A stretch of DNA of 20,833 nt from positions 1 through 20,833 of the forward strand of contig UQUG01000031.1 in NCBI GenBank assembly GCA_900544205.1. Direction: 5' to 3'. Of the stretch, positions 1 through 6,702 are shown in pieces. The position numbers and the translations under genes are program-made. Every line of letters begins with the position of its first letter. Position 1 is the stretch's first letter. Below the pieces are notes generated by a model. The model had not been told where the DNA came from. It did not search any database and saw only the letters and a program-made list of their open reading frames with translations. The DNA is from an uncultured Collinsella sp. GTDB lineage: Bacteria; Actinomycetota; Coriobacteriia; Coriobacteriales; Coriobacteriaceae.

Positions 1-9
1 AGTTCCGCA

Positions 10-38
10 CGCAAAGAAGGCCACTTAATGTGGCCTTC
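10..38 (-). terminator. Probable intrinsic terminator of the gat operon
   Basis: A perfect 9-bp stem (GAAGGCCAC at 16-24 pairing with GTGGCCTTC at 30-38) has a 5-nt loop. Read on the minus strand it is followed by the T-rich stretch TTCTTTGC. It lies about 65 bases beyond the gatB stop, so it probably ends the gatCAB transcript. The T-tract is weak and the hairpin could also serve a plus-strand transcript. Confidence 0.6.
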
Positions 39-104
39 GTCTTGCGCAGGACTGTTCGAAATTTTGAGGAAGCACCCGCCCTGCCGGGGCTCCCGGGTTC
101 CCGT

Positions 105-1781
105 TTACGAGAGCGCCGTTCTCAGCAACTCGTTGAAGAGCTTCGGGTTGCCCTTGCCGCGACTCGCCTTCATGCACTGGCCCACCAAAAAGCCGATGAC
201 CTTCTGGTTGCCGTCACGATACTGCTGCGCCTGATCGGCACAGTTTGCCAGCACCTCGTCCACGATCGGCTGCAGCGCGCCGGCATCGCTCACCTGGCGC
301 ATACCGCGCTCATCGACGATCTTGTTGGGGTCGTCGCCGGTCTGGGCCATGGCCTCAAAGACCTCGTGCGCCTGGTTGGAGCTGATGGCATCGGTCGCCA
401 GAAGCTTGGCAAGCGCCGCCACCTGAGCCGGCGCAATGCCGGACTCGGTGAGCGACACGCCCGCACCCTTAAGGTAGGCGATCATCTCGTTCACCAGCAA
501 GTTTGCGACCGTCTGGGCCTCCTTGCCAGCCATACCGGCAGCGGCAGCCTCAAAGAACTCGGCAAACTCGGGGTCGCCGGCAATCTGCTCGGCATCGGCC
601 GCCTTAATACCAAAGTCGGCCTCAAAACGGGCGCGCTTGGCATCGGGCAGCTCGGGGATCTCGCCACGGCAGCGGTCGATGAACTCGTCATCCAGATCGA
701 ACGGCGCCAGGTCGGGATCGGGGAACAGACGATAGTCGTCAGCCGTCTCCTTCACACGCATGACCACGGTGCGCTTGCGGCTGGGCTCCCAGTGGCGGGT
801 CTCCTGATAGATGACGCCGCCCTCCTCGAGCACCTCGGCCTGACGGCAAATCTCGTAGGCAAGGCCATCGTGCAGGCTCTTAAACGAGTTGAGGTTCTTG
901 AGCTCGGTCTTGGTGCCCAGCTTGGTCTCGCCGCGGCGACGCAGCGACACGTTGCCGTCGCAGCGCATGGAACCCTTCTCCATGGAGCAGTCGGAAATGC
1001 CCAGCGTCACAAAGATGCGACGGAGCTTTTCCATAAACAGGCGAGCCTCCTCGGGCGTGCGCAGGTCGGGCTCGGTAACGAGCTCGATCAGCGGCGTGCC
1101 GCAGCGGTTGTAGTCGACGAGCGACTCGGCCGCGGCGGTAATGCGGCCCTCGGCACCGCCCACGTGCACCATCTTGGCGGCGTCCTCCTCCATATGGATG
1201 CGCAGGATGCGGATGGGCACCGTGTAGGAGCCGTCCTCGCGGCGCTCGGGCATCTGCAGGTTGGACGCGTCATAGCTGGCAAGATGGCCGGCACGCTGAT
1301 TGCCCTCGCGCATGGTCGACGTCATGGACGTGGACAGGCCCTCGGCGTTGGCCGAGGCGCTCGCCAGGCTCTGGGCCTCCGCCTCGCCAAACGCGCAGTC
1401 GGGGCGCTCGGCGGCACCGCGACCGGTCACGTCCAGATCCAGGTGGCCGTACATGGCAAAAGCGACCGGACCCTGCGTGGTCTGGAAGTTCTTGGCCATA
1501 TCGGGATAGAAGTAGTGCTTGCGGTAGAACATCGAGTGGCGCTGGATCTCGCAATTGGTGGCGAGACCTGCCTTGACGATGCTCTCGATGGCGCGCTTGT
1601 TGGGCACCGGCAGGGCGCCGGGCAGGCCCAGGCACACCGGGCACACGTTGGCGTTGGGCTCGTCATCGTGGCTGAGCTTGCAGTTGCAGAACATCTTGGT
1701 ATCGAGTGCGGTGAGCTCGGTATGGATCTCCAGGCCGATCACGGCCTCCCAATCCTGCAGGACCTCGGAAAGCTCCTTCAT
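105..1781 (-). CDS. gatB: Aspartyl/glutamyl-tRNA amidotransferase subunit B
   Basis: GatB is the kinase-like subunit of the GatCAB complex. It phosphorylates the side chain of Glu or Asp mischarged on tRNA(Gln) or tRNA(Asn) so that ammonia from GatA can convert it to Gln or Asn. The N-terminus has the family signature around VIGLEIHTEL (residues 14-23) and a zinc-site cysteine set (Cys32, Cys34, Cys47, Cys50). HYFYPDMAKNFQ follows at 89-100, then RIHMEEDAAK near 194-203 and LVDYNR near 221-226; the C-terminal part has the YqeY-like tail. It is 558 residues, longer than the usual 475-500. The extra length seems to be an Ala/Ser/Gly-rich insertion at about 118-185. The ATG shares one base with the gatA stop (TAATG), which fixes the start and implies translational coupling. 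It is the last gene of the operon. Confidence 0.97.
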   Translation of the reverse strand: MKELSEVLQDWEAVIGLEIHTELTALDTKMFCNCKLSHDDEPNANVCPVCLGLPGALPVPNKRAIESIVKAGLATNCEIQRHSMFYRKHYFYPDMAKNFQTTQGPVAFAMYGHLDLDVTGRGAAERPDCAFGEAEAQSLASASANAEGLSTSMTSTMREGNQRAGHLASYDASNLQMPERREDGSYTVPIRILRIHMEEDAAKMVHVGGAEGRITAAAESLVDYNRCGTPLIELVTEPDLRTPEEARLFMEKLRRIFVTLGISDCSMEKGSMRCDGNVSLRRRGETKLGTKTELKNLNSFKSLHDGLAYEICRQAEVLEEGGVIYQETRHWEPSRKRTVVMRVKETADDYRLFPDPDLAPFDLDDEFIDRCRGEIPELPDAKRARFEADFGIKAADAEQIAGDPEFAEFFEAAAAGMAGKEAQTVANLLVNEMIAYLKGAGVSLTESGIAPAQVAALAKLLATDAISSNQAHEVFEAMAQTGDDPNKIVDERGMRQVSDAGALQPIVDEVLANCADQAQQYRDGNQKVIGFLVGQCMKASRGKGNPKLFNELLRTALS

Positions 1782-3295
1782 TACAGCTCGCCTCCCTTCC
1801 CGGCAAAATCGGGCGCGACGGAAAGCGCGGGCGCACCCGTGGCAGCATCGGCAAAGCCGCGCTCCAGGGCGCGGGCAAACGTGAGCAGCTGACGGTCCTT
1901 AAAGGCCGGACCCACCAGCTGGGCAGAAACGGGCAGCTTGCTGTCCTCGCCCAGGCCCAGCGGCACCGAGATACCGCCGTTGCCGCAGATGTTGAGCGAA
2001 ATGGTGTACAGGTCGGAGAGGTACATCTGCGTGGGGTCGCTGATCTCGCCAAACTTAAAGGCCGTGCGCGGCGAGGCGGGCATGAGGATGGTGTCCACCT
2101 TGGCATACGCGGCGTCGTAGTCCTGCGTGATGAGCGTGCGGGCCTTTTGCGCGGCGTAGTAGTACTTGTCGTACACGCCCGAGCTCAGCAGGTAAGCGCC
2201 GAGCATCTGACGGCGCTTGGCCTCGGCGCCAAAGCCATGGGCGCGCGAGAGCGAGCTCTGGTCGGACAGGTTGGCGCAGCCCTCCTCCTGATAGCCGTAG
2301 CGAATGCCGTCGAAGCGGGCCAGGTTGGAGAACGCCTCGGCCGGGCCGATGACGTAGTAGGCGGCGATGGCGGCGTCCAGGTGCGGCAGGTCGACCTCGA
2401 CCAGCTCGGCACCCTGGTTCTGCAGCTCCTGGGCGGCGCGCTGAACAGCGGCCTTGACCTCGGGCGTCAGGCCCTCGGCCTCCATAAACGCGGGGATGAT
2501 GCCCACGCGCTTGCCCTCGATGCTGTCGTTGAGGTGCTCGGTAAAGTCGACGGCGCAGTCCTGACTGGTGCAGTCGTACGGATCGTGGCCCGCACCGGTG
2601 AGCGCGTTCATGGCCAGCGCGACGTCCTCGACCGTACGGCCGAAGGGGCCAACCTGGTCGAGCGACGAGCCAAAGGCCACCACGCCGTAGCGGCTCACGG
2701 CGCCGTACGTGGGCTTAAAGCCCACCACGCCGCACAGCGACGCCGGCTGGCGGATGGAGCCGCCGGTGTCCGAGCCCAGCGAGAGCGCGACCTCACCCGC
2801 GGCGACGGCGGCAGCAGAGCCGCCCGAGGAGCCGCCGGGCACGTGCTCGGTATCCCAGGGGTTGTTGGTGCGGTGGAAGGCCGAGCTCTCGGTAGAGCTA
2901 CCAAAGGCGAACTCGTCCATGTTGGCCTTGCCCATGGGCAGGCAGCCGGCGTCGAGCATGCGTTGGACGCAGGTGGCGGTGTAGACGCTCTGGTAGTTCT
3001 CGAGCATGCGGGAAGCGCAGGTGGTGTGCGTGCCCACGAGGTTCATGTTGTCCTTGATGGCCAGCGGCACGCCCGCGAGCGGGGGCAGCGGCTTGCCTGC
3101 GGCGCGGTCGGCATCCACGCGCGCAGCGGCCTCGAGCGCAAGCTCGGGCGCCACCTGCAGGAATGCCTGGACCCCGCCCTCGCGCGCCTCGATGGCGGCA
3201 AGGGAGGCCTGGGCCACCTCGGTAGCGGTAAAATCGCCGGCGGCAACGCCCGCGGCAATCTGGGCGGCGGTAAGGGAATCGAAGCTCTGAGCCAT
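1781..3295 (-). CDS. gatA: Aspartyl/glutamyl-tRNA amidotransferase subunit A
   Basis: GatA is the glutaminase subunit of GatCAB, releasing ammonia from glutamine for delivery to GatB. The 504-residue protein is a full-length amidase-signature enzyme. The Ser-cisSer-Lys triad is visible: Lys81 in LAIKDN, Ser156 in the glycine/serine loop GGSSGGS (154-160), and the nucleophile Ser180 in SDTGGSIRQPA. The spacing (75 and 24 residues) matches that of characterised GatA proteins. The gene overlaps gatC upstream and gatB downstream by a single base each (TAATG junctions), so the three subunits are probably made in balanced amounts from one message. No anomaly was seen. Confidence 0.97.
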   Translation of the reverse strand: MAQSFDSLTAAQIAAGVAAGDFTATEVAQASLAAIEAREGGVQAFLQVAPELALEAAARVDADRAAGKPLPPLAGVPLAIKDNMNLVGTHTTCASRMLENYQSVYTATCVQRMLDAGCLPMGKANMDEFAFGSSTESSAFHRTNNPWDTEHVPGGSSGGSAAAVAAGEVALSLGSDTGGSIRQPASLCGVVGFKPTYGAVSRYGVVAFGSSLDQVGPFGRTVEDVALAMNALTGAGHDPYDCTSQDCAVDFTEHLNDSIEGKRVGIIPAFMEAEGLTPEVKAAVQRAAQELQNQGAELVEVDLPHLDAAIAAYYVIGPAEAFSNLARFDGIRYGYQEEGCANLSDQSSLSRAHGFGAEAKRRQMLGAYLLSSGVYDKYYYAAQKARTLITQDYDAAYAKVDTILMPASPRTAFKFGEISDPTQMYLSDLYTISLNICGNGGISVPLGLGEDSKLPVSAQLVGPAFKDRQLLTFARALERGFADAATGAPALSVAPDFAGKGGEL

Positions 3296-3606
3296 TACTC
3301 GCTCTCCCCCTCTCCCAAAATGGACGGCACGCGGAAGTAACGGTCGCGCGCGCTTCCGGCGTTTTCGAGCGCAACGTCGAGCGGCAGATCGCGCTCGGGC
3401 TCGCGCAAGTCGTCACCCATCACGTTGGACAGGCTTCCGATGGGATGGAACGTGGGCTCCACGTCGGGCAAGTCATATTGCAAGACGGGCTCGAGCATCT
3501 GGACGGCATCGTTCATGTAGGACGTCATCTGGGTGAGCTCGTCATCGGTCAGTGCGATCTTTGCGTACTCGGCGATGCCGCGCACGTCTTTCTCGCTGAG
3601 TGCCAT
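3295..3606 (-). CDS. gatC: Aspartyl/glutamyl-tRNA amidotransferase subunit C
   Basis: GatC is the small belt-like subunit that holds GatA and GatB together. The 103-residue protein starts MALSEKDVRGIAEYAKIAL and contains the family's conserved hydrophobic pattern, followed by LEPVLQYDLPDVEPTFHP (around residues 40-60). An in-frame ATG exists 18 bases further upstream at 3624. I prefer 3606 because the sequence AAGGGAG lies at proper ribosome-binding distance before it, and because family members start this way. It is the first gene of the gatCAB operon. A -10-like TATACT lies about 36 bases upstream of the start. Confidence 0.95.
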   Translation of the reverse strand: MALSEKDVRGIAEYAKIALTDDELTQMTSYMNDAVQMLEPVLQYDLPDVEPTFHPIGSLSNVMGDDLREPERDLPLDVALENAGSARDRYFRVPSILGEGESE

Positions 3607-3641
3607 AGGCGCTCCCTTCCGCATAACAGTTAAACCGCTCT

Positions 3642-3670
3642 AGTATACAGGGCAACGCCGGCTTGGAGCA
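3642..3670 (-). promoter_or_regulatory. Candidate promoter of gatCAB
   Basis: On the minus strand a good -10 hexamer, TATACT, occupies 3647-3642, about 36 bases before the gatC ATG. At a 17-bp spacing the -35 position reads TGCTCC, which is poor, so only the -10 is convincing. No other promoter-like sequence is nearer. Confidence 0.4.
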
Positions 3671-3742
3671 GGCGCTTTACCCAAATGCAGCGAAAACGTA
3701 ACGAGAGCGGCAGACTGGCAGGCGGCGGGCTGGCGGTTCTGC

Positions 3743-3847
3743 AACGAAACCGCACCGTCCATAGCGAAAACCGTCCCGCCCGAAACGAGAACCGCGCCGC
3801 CCGAAACGAAAACCGTCCCGCCCGCAACGAAAACCGTCCCAACATTC
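3743..3847. repeat. Five tandem 21-nt units
   Basis: Five consecutive degenerate 21-bp units share the core ACGAAAACCGTCCCGCCCGA, with substitutions in the first and third units. The last unit runs into the left arm of the 59-bp palindrome that follows (CCGTCCCAACATTC), so the array seems to have grown from the palindrome's flank. On the plus strand the units translate as a 7-residue repeat (NRPARNE), but there is no ribosome-binding site or convincing gene, and I regard the coding potential as incidental. It has no spacers and is not a CRISPR array. Confidence 0.8.
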
Positions 3848-3892
3848 GACGTTTTTCGGCAAAATCGCGATTTTCATCGAATGTTGGGACGG
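3834..3892 (-). repeat. 59-bp palindromic repeat, copy 1
   Basis: Perfect 16-bp arms (CCGTCCCAACATTCGA at 3834-3849; TCGAATGTTGGGACGG at 3877-3892) enclose a 27-nt loop with its own palindrome, AAAATCGCGATTTT (3861-3874). The same structure recurs at 15332, 19398 and 20640. This copy and the one at 15332 share the same loop and lie in the same orientation. It sits between gatC and the sortase gene. Confidence 0.9.
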
Positions 3893-3906
3893 TTTGGAAG
3901 CCCCCG

Positions 3907-3941
3907 ACCACCACAAAGGTACCTGTCCCCATTGTGGTGGT
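3907..3941. repeat. CCACCACAA-type 3'-end hairpin, copy 1
   Basis: Arms ACCACCACAA (3907-3916) and TTGTGGTGGT (3932-3941) form a 10-bp stem. The loop contains ACCTGTCCCC. It lies 14 bases past the sortase stop codon. Related hairpins follow the HAD gene (14351) and the moaC-mobB gene (16815). It may act as a 3'-end stabiliser or weak terminator, but no T-tract follows it. Confidence 0.7.
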
Positions 3942-3954
3942 TCTGGGTGACGTC

Positions 3955-4893
3955 CTATGCCGAGGCCTTGGCCTTGCAGCGTTTGCGAATCGCGTGGATC
4001 ACGATGTCCAGCAGCAACAGCAGGATGGCCACGACCACGATGAGCACGGCGAACTCGCGCTTGCCCCAGTGGCGGCCGGCCAGCGACTTTTGCTTGTCGA
4101 CGTCCTTTTTGTTGTACTTGGTGCGCACGCAATGCACCAGCAGGCGATGGTCGTTCACGCCGTAGGGCGTGCAGGTGACGAGCGTCACCTTATCGGCGCC
4201 GGGTTCGATGGTCAGCGACTCCATCTCCTCGGGCAGCACGACCTCGGAGTCCACCATCTTGTAGGCAAGCGTCTTGTTCATGGTGTGCAGCAGTACCAAG
4301 TCGCCGGGCTCCAGCGAATGGATGTCGTCGAACATGCTCAGGTTGCGCATGCCCGAGTGCGCGGTGAGCACGCAATGCGTCGAGGTGCCGCCCACCGGCA
4401 GGCTCGTGCCCTCCAGGTGGCCGACGCCCGCCATAAGGACTTCCTCGCTCGTGCCGTGGTAGATGGGCATGCTCACGTCGATGGAGGGGATCTCGACCCA
4501 GCTCATCATGGGGTCGCGGTCAAAGATAAGCTGCTGAGCGTAGGGCTCGATCTGGTCGGCGGGAAGCTCGGTGGCCTCGCCCGCCAGCTGCTCGTTATAG
4601 GAGCGCGCCTGCAGCAGGATGCGCTCGCGCTCCTCTTCCGAAAGCGCGTCCACGGTGCTGGACACGGTGCTGATCTGGTTGAACACACCCGAGGCCTCGA
4701 GCCGGTCCAAGATCCACGGCCAGGTCATAAGGCCAACGCCAATAAGGATGATAACGATGGTGATGAGCCGGTCGGCCCAGCGCGGCAGCCGCTTGCGACG
4801 GCGCTTGGGCTTTGGTTGAGGTTTGGGCTGAGGGCTTGAGCCACCGTTGCCCGCGGCGTTATCGCTCTTCATATGTTTGGCGCCCTGCACCAT
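3955..4893 (-). CDS. Class C (pilus-assembly) sortase
   Basis: This membrane transpeptidase should polymerise the pilins encoded to its right, cutting LPXTG-type motifs and joining the carbonyl to a pilin lysine. The 312-residue protein has a basic, proline-rich cytoplasmic start (PQPKPQPKPKRRRKR, 21-35) and a first membrane segment at about 43-61. The sortase barrel carries IPSIDVSMPIYHGTSEEVL, the catalytic His179 (TAHSG), Cys241 in TLVTCTPYGVNDHR and Arg250. A second membrane segment (about 281-300) and a basic tail follow. The TCTPYGVNxHR signature and the C-terminal anchor mark class C. I do not see the usual DPW/DPF lid motif; DRDP at 125-128 is the only nearby candidate. The start at 4893 has AAAGGAG at good distance. 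It is separated from the pilin genes by about 2 kb and may be co-transcribed with the regulator upstream (122-bp gap). Confidence 0.94.
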   Translation of the reverse strand: MVQGAKHMKSDNAAGNGGSSPQPKPQPKPKRRRKRLPRWADRLITIVIILIGVGLMTWPWILDRLEASGVFNQISTVSSTVDALSEEERERILLQARSYNEQLAGEATELPADQIEPYAQQLIFDRDPMMSWVEIPSIDVSMPIYHGTSEEVLMAGVGHLEGTSLPVGGTSTHCVLTAHSGMRNLSMFDDIHSLEPGDLVLLHTMNKTLAYKMVDSEVVLPEEMESLTIEPGADKVTLVTCTPYGVNDHRLLVHCVRTKYNKKDVDKQKSLAGRHWGKREFAVLIVVVAILLLLLDIVIHAIRKRCKAKASA

Positions 4894-5015
4894 CGCCGGT
4901 CACTCCTTTACAGCTCAGGTTGTCTAAACAAATAATAGCCGATTCGCGAGCCCCTACCCCGGACAACGCAGCCAGGACCGAAACACCGCCTACGGTCCGA
5001 ATTCTTGGAGACCTT

Positions 5016-5984
5016 CTACAGCGCTTCCCGCCATGGATATTCCTTTCCAAACATGTGATCGAGTTCAAGCTGAATTCGCTCATCGTCGATTGCCGCCAAA
5101 GATAGCGCAAGTGAAATGTCGTCGATACGGGAGGACTCGGCAAACACAGGCGCATAGCGCCACACTTGGATCATCGCCGTTTCGTTGTCTGGCAGCTCCC
5201 CGTCTGCGACTTCAAGGTCACGCAGGTCACGCCATGCACTTCTTAAGACGGCCTTTTGCTCTATGCCCGGCGCAGCGAGCATCGAACGCGTAGCGAGCGC
5301 CGTCTCCCCAGCGTCAGCGAGACAGTCGACCTGTGGTGCCTTCCTTGCAAAAATAACCTTTGAGACAGGCGAGGAAAGCTCTGCCATGTGCTCACTGAGC
5401 AGAAGATCCACGGCAACGGGAAACACAATGACACGTCGTTCGCGCCGCTCGCGCCTTGCGAGCCCCCTGTCTACAAGCTCGGTTATGGCCTCACTCGCGC
5501 GGCTTGCCGAAATCCCAAGCGCACGACAAAGGTCATCGGGATGATATGACTCCTGCCCTGCTCCCCAGATTGCGGCAGCCTGCGCGTTGGATGACATCTT
5601 GGTCGCGCGATTATGAAACCGGACGCTGCCTCTCTCTGTGAAGGCAGCGCCCATAAATGGAAGAAAAGCCTGTCTACCGGGGCAAACAAAGGGGATCCCT
5701 TGTGCGACCAATGCTTTGCGCTGACGCGCATCGGCATCAGGAAACGAAACGACGACAGGAGCCTCCGCACGCAAGGCTAGCTGGCTATAGACTCTCTTAG
5801 CCTCGGGAAGCCCAACGCCAGTAGGCAAACTTGCAAGCAAAAAAGAAAAACCATTTGCGTCAACGGCGCGGACCTCAATCGACCGCAGATGCAGCGGCAA
5901 GCGTGCGGATCCAGGCCAAGTTTTAGCCTTGGCGGAGAGGCCCAGTGCTTCTTGTAAGTAGGCAAGCGCTTCGTTCATTTCCAT
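5016..5984 (-). CDS. Winged-helix transcriptional regulator (uncharacterised family)
   Basis: The 322-residue soluble protein has two visible parts. The N-terminal ~115 residues read VVVSFPDADARQRKALVAQGIPFVCPGRQAFLPFMG (78-112). They resemble a sensor-like domain found in a poorly characterised group of MarR-type regulators in Firmicutes and Actinobacteria. A winged helix follows at about 146-190 (DLCRALGISASRASEAITELVDRGL, then a basic wing RRERRERRVIVFP). The C-terminal ~120 residues I do not recognise. The start is uncertain between 5984 and 5978, with no strong ribosome-binding site for either. A perfect 8-bp-arm palindrome overlapping a TATAAT box just upstream suggests autoregulation. 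It lies between the pilins and the sortase, so control of the pilus locus is plausible but only an inference. Confidence 0.75.
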   Translation of the reverse strand: MEMNEALAYLQEALGLSAKAKTWPGSARLPLHLRSIEVRAVDANGFSFLLASLPTGVGLPEAKRVYSQLALRAEAPVVVSFPDADARQRKALVAQGIPFVCPGRQAFLPFMGAAFTERGSVRFHNRATKMSSNAQAAAIWGAGQESYHPDDLCRALGISASRASEAITELVDRGLARRERRERRVIVFPVAVDLLLSEHMAELSSPVSKVIFARKAPQVDCLADAGETALATRSMLAAPGIEQKAVLRSAWRDLRDLEVADGELPDNETAMIQVWRYAPVFAESSRIDDISLALSLAAIDDERIQLELDHMFGKEYPWREAL

Positions 5985-5994
5985 CTTTTTCGCT

Positions 5995-6019
5995 TAATTC
6001 CAGTTAATATTGGAATTAT
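5995..6019 (-). promoter_or_regulatory. Palindromic operator candidate overlapping a -10 box
   Basis: TAATTCCA (5995-6002) and TGGAATTA (6011-6018) form a perfect dyad around an 8-bp centre. On the minus strand TATAAT (6019-6014) is embedded in the right arm and could be the -10 of the regulator gene starting at 5984. The -35 region is weak. The arrangement suits autorepression. Confidence 0.5.
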
Positions 6020-6060
6020 ACATAATTTTAGGAAATAACGAGATTTCTATCAGGCATAGG

Positions 6061-6115
6061 CCCGTATTTGAGTTTTCAAAATATCTCGGATCAACAGAAA
6101 GATTCGGGATACAAT
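6061..6115 (+). promoter_or_regulatory. Candidate promoter of structured RNA copy 1
   Basis: The TACAAT box at 6110-6115 lies seven bases before the predicted first stem of the RNA and is conserved in the second copy. At 17-bp spacing the -35 position reads CGGATC (CAGATC in copy 2), unlike TTGACA. An activator or a non-housekeeping sigma factor may therefore be needed. The block GTTTTCAAA (about 6072-6080) is conserved in both copies. Confidence 0.4.
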
Positions 6116-6121
6116 GTTTAT

Positions 6122-6218
6122 AGAAAACGACGCATCCCGCGTAAGTGTTAAGGAGCGCGGGCAGCCTAGTTTTCTAACGTGTTAAACGGCCGGGCTGCAA
6201 CCCCGGCCGTTTTTATTT
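6122..6218 (+). ncRNA. Structured small RNA, copy 1
   Basis: Three helices can be drawn. An outer stem AGAAAAC (6122-6128) pairs with GTTTTCT (6169-6175). An inner stem CCCGCG (6136-6141) pairs with CGCGGG (6156-6161) around a 14-nt loop beginning TAAGTG. An 11-bp terminator stem (6184-6194 with 6202-6212) is followed by a T-run. The second copy at 6603 keeps all three helices with changed bases that still pair: the terminator stem is ACGGCCGGG here and ATGCCCGGG there, each with its own complement. No ORF of note lies inside. I do not recognise a known RNA family. It could be a free small RNA or a leader that always terminates. Confidence 0.6.
6184..6218 (+). terminator. Intrinsic terminator of RNA copy 1
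   Basis: AAACGGCCGGG (6184-6194) pairs with CCCGGCCGTTT (6202-6212), loop CTGCAAC, then TTTTTATTT. The stem is strong and the T-tract is on the plus strand. The same hairpin lies just past the stop of the convergent small gene (6213) and may serve it too. Confidence 0.75.
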
Positions 6219-6362
6219 GCGCTTGCGGCGCAAACGCCGAGAACTGTCCGCACCGCGCGAGCGCCTACGGACCTTAAACCGAACCTCATACGAGTCAAAA
6301 AACGCGATGACGAACGTGCCCACCGCCGCGAGGGCAGCGAGCGCGTTAAGGAATTTCAGCAT
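6213..6362 (-). CDS. Small single-span membrane protein, 49 residues
   Basis: The start MLKFLNALAALAAVGTFVIA has an excellent ribosome-binding site, GGAGGT, 7 bases before the ATG, which is why I choose it over the upstream in-frame ATG at 6440. The protein is one hydrophobic helix (about residues 3-22) followed by a strongly basic tail (FDSYEVRFKVRRRSRG, ending RRLRRKRK), so the tail is probably cytoplasmic. I do not recognise the family. Its 3' end meets the 3' end of RNA copy 1 head-on, overlapping by a few bases. A truncated, start-less copy of the same C-terminal half occurs at 6699-6795. The function is unknown; a small membrane regulator or toxin-like peptide cannot be excluded. Confidence 0.65.
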   Translation of the reverse strand: MLKFLNALAALAAVGTFVIAFFDSYEVRFKVRRRSRGADSSRRLRRKRK

Positions 6363-6541
6363 TTGGGGACCTCCGATCGAGTCGTCGGCCGCCCGCGCAC
6401 GGGATGCGTCGCAAGGGTATTTTACCGCGAGCGCACGCACTTACAGCTGGTAAACGCAATATTTGCAAACATTTGTTCGATGGTTACACACACGATCCTT
6501 TAAGCAGCGGAGCCTGGCGGCATTGCCCGGTCAGGTAGAGG

Positions 6542-6596
6542 CCCGTATTTGCGTTTTCAAATTATCCCAGATCGCTGGGGCGATTCGGGATACAAT
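6542..6596 (+). promoter_or_regulatory. Candidate promoter of structured RNA copy 2
   Basis: TACAAT at 6591-6596 is positioned as in copy 1, again about seven bases before the first stem. The upstream block GTTTTCAAA is conserved near 6553-6561. Confidence 0.4.
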
Positions 6597-6602
6597 AGCT
6601 AC

Positions 6603-6702
6603 AGGAAACGACGACTCCCGCGTAAGTGATCGAAAGCGCGGGCGGCCTAGTTTTCAGCTTTTGTTAAATGCCCGGGCCTCTAACCCCGGGCATTCTTGTT
6701 TG
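6603..6702 (+). ncRNA. Structured small RNA, copy 2
   Basis: It keeps the architecture of the RNA at 6122. The outer stem is GGAAAC (6604-6609) with GTTTTC (6650-6655), using one G-U pair. The inner stem is CCCGCG (6617-6622) with CGCGGG (6637-6642). The terminator stem is ATGCCCGGG (6668-6676) with CCCGGGCAT (6685-6693), followed by TTCTTGTTT, a weaker T-tract than copy 1. The loop start TAAGTG and the 3' side CCTAG are unchanged between copies, which suggests conserved contacts. Confidence 0.55.

Larger units (their letters stand above)
6057..6309. repeat. 250-bp duplicated unit, copy 1
   Basis: This segment is repeated at 6538-6795 in the same orientation. It carries a conserved upstream block (GGCCCGTATTTG, GTTTTCAAA), a TACAAT box, a structured RNA with terminator, and the 3' half of a small minus-strand gene. 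Similarity ends at the shared CGCGATGACG. The left edge is shared AGGCCCGTATTTG. Confidence 0.9.

Noticed and set aside
30..1892. 620-codon open frame on the plus strand opposite gatB
   Set aside because: It is the antisense shadow of a clear gatB gene; the Ala/Gly/His-rich translation has no family features.
2147..3340. 397-codon plus-strand frame opposite gatA
   Set aside because: It mirrors the codon pattern of gatA and has no ribosome-binding site or recognisable domain.
3743..3847. Possible CRISPR array
   Set aside because: The units are contiguous and degenerate with no unique spacers, and no cas gene is present.
3685..4839. 384-codon plus-strand frame containing NRPARNE repeats
   Set aside because: The repeat peptide comes from the 21-nt array and palindrome; the rest is antisense to the sortase and no ribosome-binding site is seen.
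4859..5155. 98-codon minus-strand frame between regulator and sortase
   Set aside because: It overlaps both true genes in another frame and has no start signals.
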